Part shown: positions 34,017 through 37,340 of the stretch, piece after piece
Position numbering within the stretch: the stretch's first letter is position 1
Layout: each line of letters opens with the position of its first letter
Origin: Armatimonadetes bacterium CG06_land_8_20_14_3_00_66_21
GTDB taxonomy: Bacteria; Armatimonadota; Abditibacteriia; CG2-30-66-41
Direction of reading: 5' to 3'
Assembly: GCA_002779825.1 (NCBI GenBank)
Contig: PEVN01000290.1
Coordinates: forward strand, 13,268-50,607
Length of the DNA: 37,340 nt
Made by a program: the position numbers and the translations under genes
Notes under the pieces: model-generated
What the model was told of the DNA's origin: nothing
Databases searched by the model: none
What the model saw: the letters and a program-made list of their open reading frames with translations, nothing else

Positions 34017-34185
34017 CCATGGGTGAGCCTCCCCGGCGGGAGCCGACCGCCAGCGAGACCGGAGTCGGCGCGGCTGCCGATGACTGGCTGGGCCGCTGGC
34101 TCTTCTGAGGCCGTGACTTCGTCGGCTGCAGGTGGCGCCCCTTCGTGGCGGTGGAATTGCGTTGAACTGCGCTGGGTGCTTCCCC

Positions 34186-36207
34186 ATGGACACTCGCTCC
34201 CCTTGGACTGACTACGCGATCAAGCTGCGTTGGCTGAGTCTCCTGACCATCGGCTTGTGGGGTCTGCTCTGTCCTCGTTGGGTCGAGTACTCGGTGCCAA
34301 CGGCACTCGGCGCTCTCGTCCTGCTCGGGGCTCTGTACAACGCCGTGGTCTGGATGCTTGGACGACGCGGGTTCACCTTCTCCCTGACGCTTCCGGCGCT
34401 GCTGGTCGACATGATCCTCGTGGCCGTGGCTGTCCAGAACTCCGGAGGCGCTCACTCGCCGCTGTTCTTCCTGTACCTCGCGCCACTAGTGTTCGCAGCG
34501 ATGCTCTACAGCTTGGTGGGCTTCGCGACCGTCCTGGCAGCGACGGCCCTCCTGCACGTGACCACCGCCACCGCGCTCTCGGGTGACTTCGCCTCCGCCC
34601 ACGCGCTGCTGCTCTTCCACTGTCTGTTCTTCGCCTTTGCCGGCTTGCTGCTGCTTCGCGTGGCCGGCGAGCGACTCCTCGGCGAGAGCGAGCTGCAGGG
34701 CATGGAGAACGTAGCGCGCGCCTTTGCCGCCCGCAGGGACCGGCTAACTGCCGTGCCGGAGGTATTGCGAGCGGCCGCGGAGGCCGCGGGTGCGGCTTGG
34801 GTCGGCGTGTTCACCGCCACTCCCCAGACTGGCGTCCTACAGTGCTGGCCGGAAGACGCCTCCGAGGCGTTCCCTCTGGGATCCCGCGCAACCGAGTTGG
34901 CCGGGGCCGTTGTGCAGTCTGGCGAAGCGGCGGTCGTCCGCTGGACCGACGAACCCCTCGGTCCGGTTGCCCGGCCGCAGCGGGTCGCCTGTATCCCGCT
35001 GGGGCCGCGTGGCGCCGCCAAGGGCGTGCTGCTTGCCGCCACCGCCTCCTCGTTTCAGCCGCTCTCACCGAAGGGCGTTGGGCTGCTGAAACTCATCGCG
35101 GGGGAGCTGTCCCTGCTCGTGGCCGAGCAAGACGAATCCGCCCTGGTGCAATCCCTTTCGGCGCAATCGCGTATGGTCGACACGCTCCTGCGGCATCTGG
35201 ATAGCGCGGTACTCGTCGCGGACTTGACAGGCCGGATCGCTGCTGTGAATCCGGCGGTTGCTCGCCTGCTCCGCGTCAACCCGGAGGGACTGCGGGGACG
35301 GCCGATGCACGAGGCAGTCCCGCACAAGGGCGTCGCTCGCCTCCTTGAGCGGGTGGTCGACAGCCGCGTGCCGGAGTCAAGTGAAGTCGTCTTGGGCGCG
35401 GACGAAGAGCTGACAGTCCGAGTCGACGCGTCGCCCGTGCTGACGGACGAAACCGGTCTCCTGGGGTATGTGGTCGTCTTCACCAATGTCACGGAGTTGC
35501 GCCGACTCGACTCCATGAAGTCCCAGTTTGTGGCGGCGCTGTCGCACGAGTTGCGCACCCCGCTGACCTCGATCAAGGCGTACACAGCCACGCTCCTCCG
35601 CGACGTGGAGTTCGATCCGGACACGCAGCGGGAGTTCCTTGCTATCGTCAACACGCAATGCGACCGGCTGACAGAACTCATCAACGACCTGCTGGACGTC
35701 TCCAACCTGGACGCCGGCAAATCGCTGGAATTGGACCTGACCGAGGTGCGACTTAAGGAATTGCTGACCAAGGTCATCGACGGCCAGCGCGGACTGACGG
35801 ACCGGCACTCTTTCTCTGTCACGGTGAATCCGGATGCCTGTGCCGTCCGCGCCGATGCACATCGCCTCCAGCAGGTCCTCACCAATTTGCTCAGCAACGC
35901 CGTCAAATACTCCCCGGAGGGCGGCGAAATCCGCCTCTACGCCTCGGCAGTAGGCGACACCGTCAACATTGAGGTCACCGACCAAGGAATGGGCATCGAC
36001 CCCAGCTACCAAGAGGCGATCTTCGACCGCTTCTTCCAGGTGGACGGAAGCACGACGCGCCGAGTGGGAGGCAGCGGAACGGGTCTCTACCTGCTCAAGC
36101 ATCTGGTGAGGGCGCACGGAGGCACGGTCTCGGTAGAGAGTGCCCTGGGAGAGGGGAGCACCTTCACAGTGCACCTGCCCCGCAACGGCCCGGCGGAAGT
36201 CCGCTGA
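34186..36207 (+). CDS. Membrane sensor histidine kinase with GAF and PAS domains
   Basis: 673 residues from the ATG at 34186 (MDTRSPWTDYAIKLRW); an in-frame start at 34132 is less typical. About five or six transmembrane helices fill residues 10-165 with only short loops. A GAF-like domain at about 170-320 (LTAVPEVLRAAAEAAGAAWVGVF ... KGVLLAA) is followed by a PAS domain at about 330-435 (LRHLDSAVLVADLTGRIAAVN). The phospho-acceptor His454 lies in SHELRTPLTSIKAY; the ATPase domain has N571 (NLLSNAVKYSPEGG), DQGMGIDP, and GGSGTGLYLLKHLV. A complete two-component kinase. No response regulator lies within the window on either side. The signal is unknown. Confidence 0.95.
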   Translation: MDTRSPWTDYAIKLRWLSLLTIGLWGLLCPRWVEYSVPTALGALVLLGALYNAVVWMLGRRGFTFSLTLPALLVDMILVAVAVQNSGGAHSPLFFLYLAPLVFAAMLYSLVGFATVLAATALLHVTTATALSGDFASAHALLLFHCLFFAFAGLLLLRVAGERLLGESELQGMENVARAFAARRDRLTAVPEVLRAAAEAAGAAWVGVFTATPQTGVLQCWPEDASEAFPLGSRATELAGAVVQSGEAAVVRWTDEPLGPVARPQRVACIPLGPRGAAKGVLLAATASSFQPLSPKGVGLLKLIAGELSLLVAEQDESALVQSLSAQSRMVDTLLRHLDSAVLVADLTGRIAAVNPAVARLLRVNPEGLRGRPMHEAVPHKGVARLLERVVDSRVPESSEVVLGADEELTVRVDASPVLTDETGLLGYVVVFTNVTELRRLDSMKSQFVAALSHELRTPLTSIKAYTATLLRDVEFDPDTQREFLAIVNTQCDRLTELINDLLDVSNLDAGKSLELDLTEVRLKELLTKVIDGQRGLTDRHSFSVTVNPDACAVRADAHRLQQVLTNLLSNAVKYSPEGGEIRLYASAVGDTVNIEVTDQGMGIDPSYQEAIFDRFFQVDGSTTRRVGGSGTGLYLLKHLVRAHGGTVSVESALGEGSTFTVHLPRNGPAEVR

Positions 36208-36293
36208 ACTCCCTACCCGGTCGGTGCGCGTCGGCGTGCCCCGCGTTCCCGGATTCCGCAGTCTACGGCCCGCCTTTGGAGGACGCGTCAAGC

Positions 36294-36968
36294 ATGCCGC
36301 GAGAGAGCAAACAGTCCAAACAGCTCCGAGCACGGGCGATCCTCGACGCGCTCAGACACCGCTACCCCAACCCGACGACCGCCCTGGAACACGGCAGTCC
36401 CTGGGAACTGCTGGTCGCCACCATTCTGTCGGCACAGTGCACCGACGAGAAGGTGAACGAGGTCACGCGGGCTTTGTTCAGGAAGTACCCCCAGACTGCT
36501 GATTACGCCAACGCCGAGGCAGCGGAGTTCCAGCGGGACATCTACTCGACGGGTTTCTACCAGAAGAAGGCGAAGGCGGTGATCGAGACCGCTCAGACCG
36601 TGGCGACACACTTCGGCGGTGAGCTGCCCGACACCATGGAGGCAATGCTCACACTGCCGGGCGTGGCTCGAAAGACCGCCAACGTGGTGCTGGGTGTGGC
36701 CTTCGGGAAGGCTGCCGGCGTGGTGGTAGACACCCATGTGGCGCGGCTGGCTTTGCGGCTGGGGCTGACGCCTCGGCAGACGACGAAGACCACGAACACC
36801 GAGAAGATCGAGAATGACCTGAAGCAGCTCCTGCCGCAGGACCAGTGGATCTTCGCGGGGTTGGCGCTGATCTGGCACGGGCGCGACACGTGTGACGCGA
36901 AGAAGCCTCGGTGCGAGGAATGCTGCCTGCGCGCGCACTGCCCCAGAGTTGGCGTCGGCACGAAGTGA
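36294..36968 (+). CDS. nth: Endonuclease III (DNA glycosylase/AP lyase)
   Basis: Removes oxidised pyrimidines and cleaves abasic sites in base excision repair. The ATG at 36294 with GGAGG about 11 nt upstream gives 224 residues; a TTG at 36276 is in frame but poorer. The helix-hairpin-helix LPGVARKTANVVL carries catalytic Lys127, and VDTHVARLALRLGL carries Asp146. The iron-sulfur loop is intact: Cys200, 207, 210 and 216 with CX6CX2CX5C spacing. It follows the kinase by 86 nt. Confidence 0.97.
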   Translation: MPRESKQSKQLRARAILDALRHRYPNPTTALEHGSPWELLVATILSAQCTDEKVNEVTRALFRKYPQTADYANAEAAEFQRDIYSTGFYQKKAKAVIETAQTVATHFGGELPDTMEAMLTLPGVARKTANVVLGVAFGKAAGVVVDTHVARLALRLGLTPRQTTKTTNTEKIENDLKQLLPQDQWIFAGLALIWHGRDTCDAKKPRCEECCLRAHCPRVGVGTK

Positions 36969-37050
36969 GCTCGGGCAGGGCTCTCTGCGCAACGGCCCCG
37001 AACTGCTGTCTGCCCCGGTTGACCTCTCACGCCAAGCACCGCCCTGGAGG

Positions 37051-37340
37051 ATTCCCGCAAACTCCGAGAATCGCCGGAGCCGGCGGCGATTCCTCAGGAC
37101 GACAGCGCGCGCGGCTCTGTACGGCGGCCCCGCGCTCGTGGCGGCAGGCGCCTGGTGGTGGGAACCCAAACGCCTCGTGGTTGAGCGGCACCGCGTCCGG
37201 CTGCCCAGGCTGGCCACCGCGCTGAACGGGCTGAAGGGGGCGCAGCTCACCGACCTCCACTGCGGCCCGCTGGTGAGCGACGAGTACCTGCGAAGCGCAG
37301 TCAGCGCGACCAACGCGCTTGGGCCAGACCTCGTCTGCCT
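37051..37340 (+). CDS. Tat-exported metallophosphoesterase, partial (C-terminus beyond right edge)
   Basis: The frame reads SRRRFLRTTARAALYGG, a twin-arginine signal (S-R-R-x-F-L pattern), then a hydrophobic core and WWWEPKRLVVERH, typical of YaeI/LpxG-like exported calcineurin-type phosphoesterases. GAQLTDLHCGPLVSDEYL gives the first metal-binding motif (D-x-H). The rest of the domain lies outside the window. No ATG, GTG or TTG precedes the Arg-Arg motif in this frame; GGAGG occurs at 37046-37050, so the true start is unclear and the start given is only the in-frame ATT after it. Possible roles are removal of phosphate from lipids or nucleotides; the substrate is unknown. Confidence 0.75.
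   Translation, partial: MPANSENRRSRRRFLRTTARAALYGGPALVAAGAWWWEPKRLVVERHRVRLPRLATALNGLKGAQLTDLHCGPLVSDEYLRSAVSATNALGPDLVC

Larger units (their letters stand above)
33831..34185 (+). other. 355-nt non-coding stretch with two hairpins between the S1 gene and the histidine kinase
   Basis: No convincing gene lies here; the open frames on both strands have shadow-like composition. Two strong hairpins stand out (33842-33877 and 33983-34016), both with 16-nt loops, and the loops share a 6-nt complementarity (CTTGCC with GGCAAG), so a loop-loop contact is possible. I do not recognise tmRNA, RNase P RNA, 6S RNA or a known riboswitch. No clear promoter for the kinase is visible. Confidence 0.5.

Noticed and set aside
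33831-34185. Possible tmRNA, RNase P RNA or 6S RNA in the non-coding gap
   Set aside because: None of the conserved sequences of these RNAs (tRNA-like ends, CR-I/CR-V blocks) can be found; only two hairpins are clear.
33870-34211. 113-codon plus-strand frame between the S1 gene and the kinase
   Set aside because: No ribosome-binding site, Pro/Arg/Ser-rich shadow composition, and overlap with the kinase start.

Overview
The window is about 37 kb of GC-rich (roughly 65% by eye) bacterial chromosome, dense with housekeeping genes. The cell looks diderm: it carries an MCE-type lipid-transport operon whose MlaD-like protein ends in a predicted beta-barrel-like segment, and several exported lipid- or envelope-related proteins. 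The mix of an hrcA-grpE-dnaJ-prmA-rsmE block, a short EF-Ts, a DUF4091 protein, a peptidase-MA/TPR protein and abundant short intergenic repeats fits a lineage such as Armatimonadota or another little-cultured diderm phylum. That placement is an inference and needs a 16S or marker-gene tree.

Layout. Everything from 1 to 33214 is transcribed leftward (minus strand). In transcription order it runs: mlaE-mlaF-mlaD (lipid transport, 33214-29612); rplI-dnaB; purD-purE-purB; then, from a good sigma70-type promoter at about 23966-23994, rpsB-tsf-pyrH-frr-small ORF-uppS-cdsA-like-dxr-rseP (translation plus isoprenoid/envelope genes); a GNAT acetyltransferase; mnmA-hrcA-grpE-dnaJ; prmA-rsmE; a 1023-residue DUF4091 protein; an interrupted alpha/beta hydrolase; rlmN; a TPR/peptidase-MA protein; an exported protein with an internal duplication; and an APH-like kinase cut by the left edge. 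Many junctions overlap by 4 nt or abut, so translational coupling is extensive. From 33277 rightward (plus strand) come a consensus promoter, a possible leader peptide, an S1-domain protein, a membrane histidine kinase, nth, and a Tat-type metallophosphoesterase cut by the right edge.

No defence system, CRISPR array, prophage, rRNA or tRNA is visible. The unusual content is a set of short repeats that have been absorbed into genes. (1) A 145-bp palindromic element flanked by TA sits inside the signal peptide of the hydrolase; removing 147 nt restores a normal leader. (2) An inverted array of degenerate heptamers is translated in frame inside RlmN, just before its GMGEP motif. (3) Hairpin repeats and degenerate 9-mer repeats supply the stop codons of dnaJ, rplI, purD and purE. 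Also notable are a CdsA-like protein lacking the family signature at the expected cdsA locus, long Ala/Pro/Glu tails on S2 and L9, and a possible 36-codon leader ORF that overlaps the start of the S1 protein gene.
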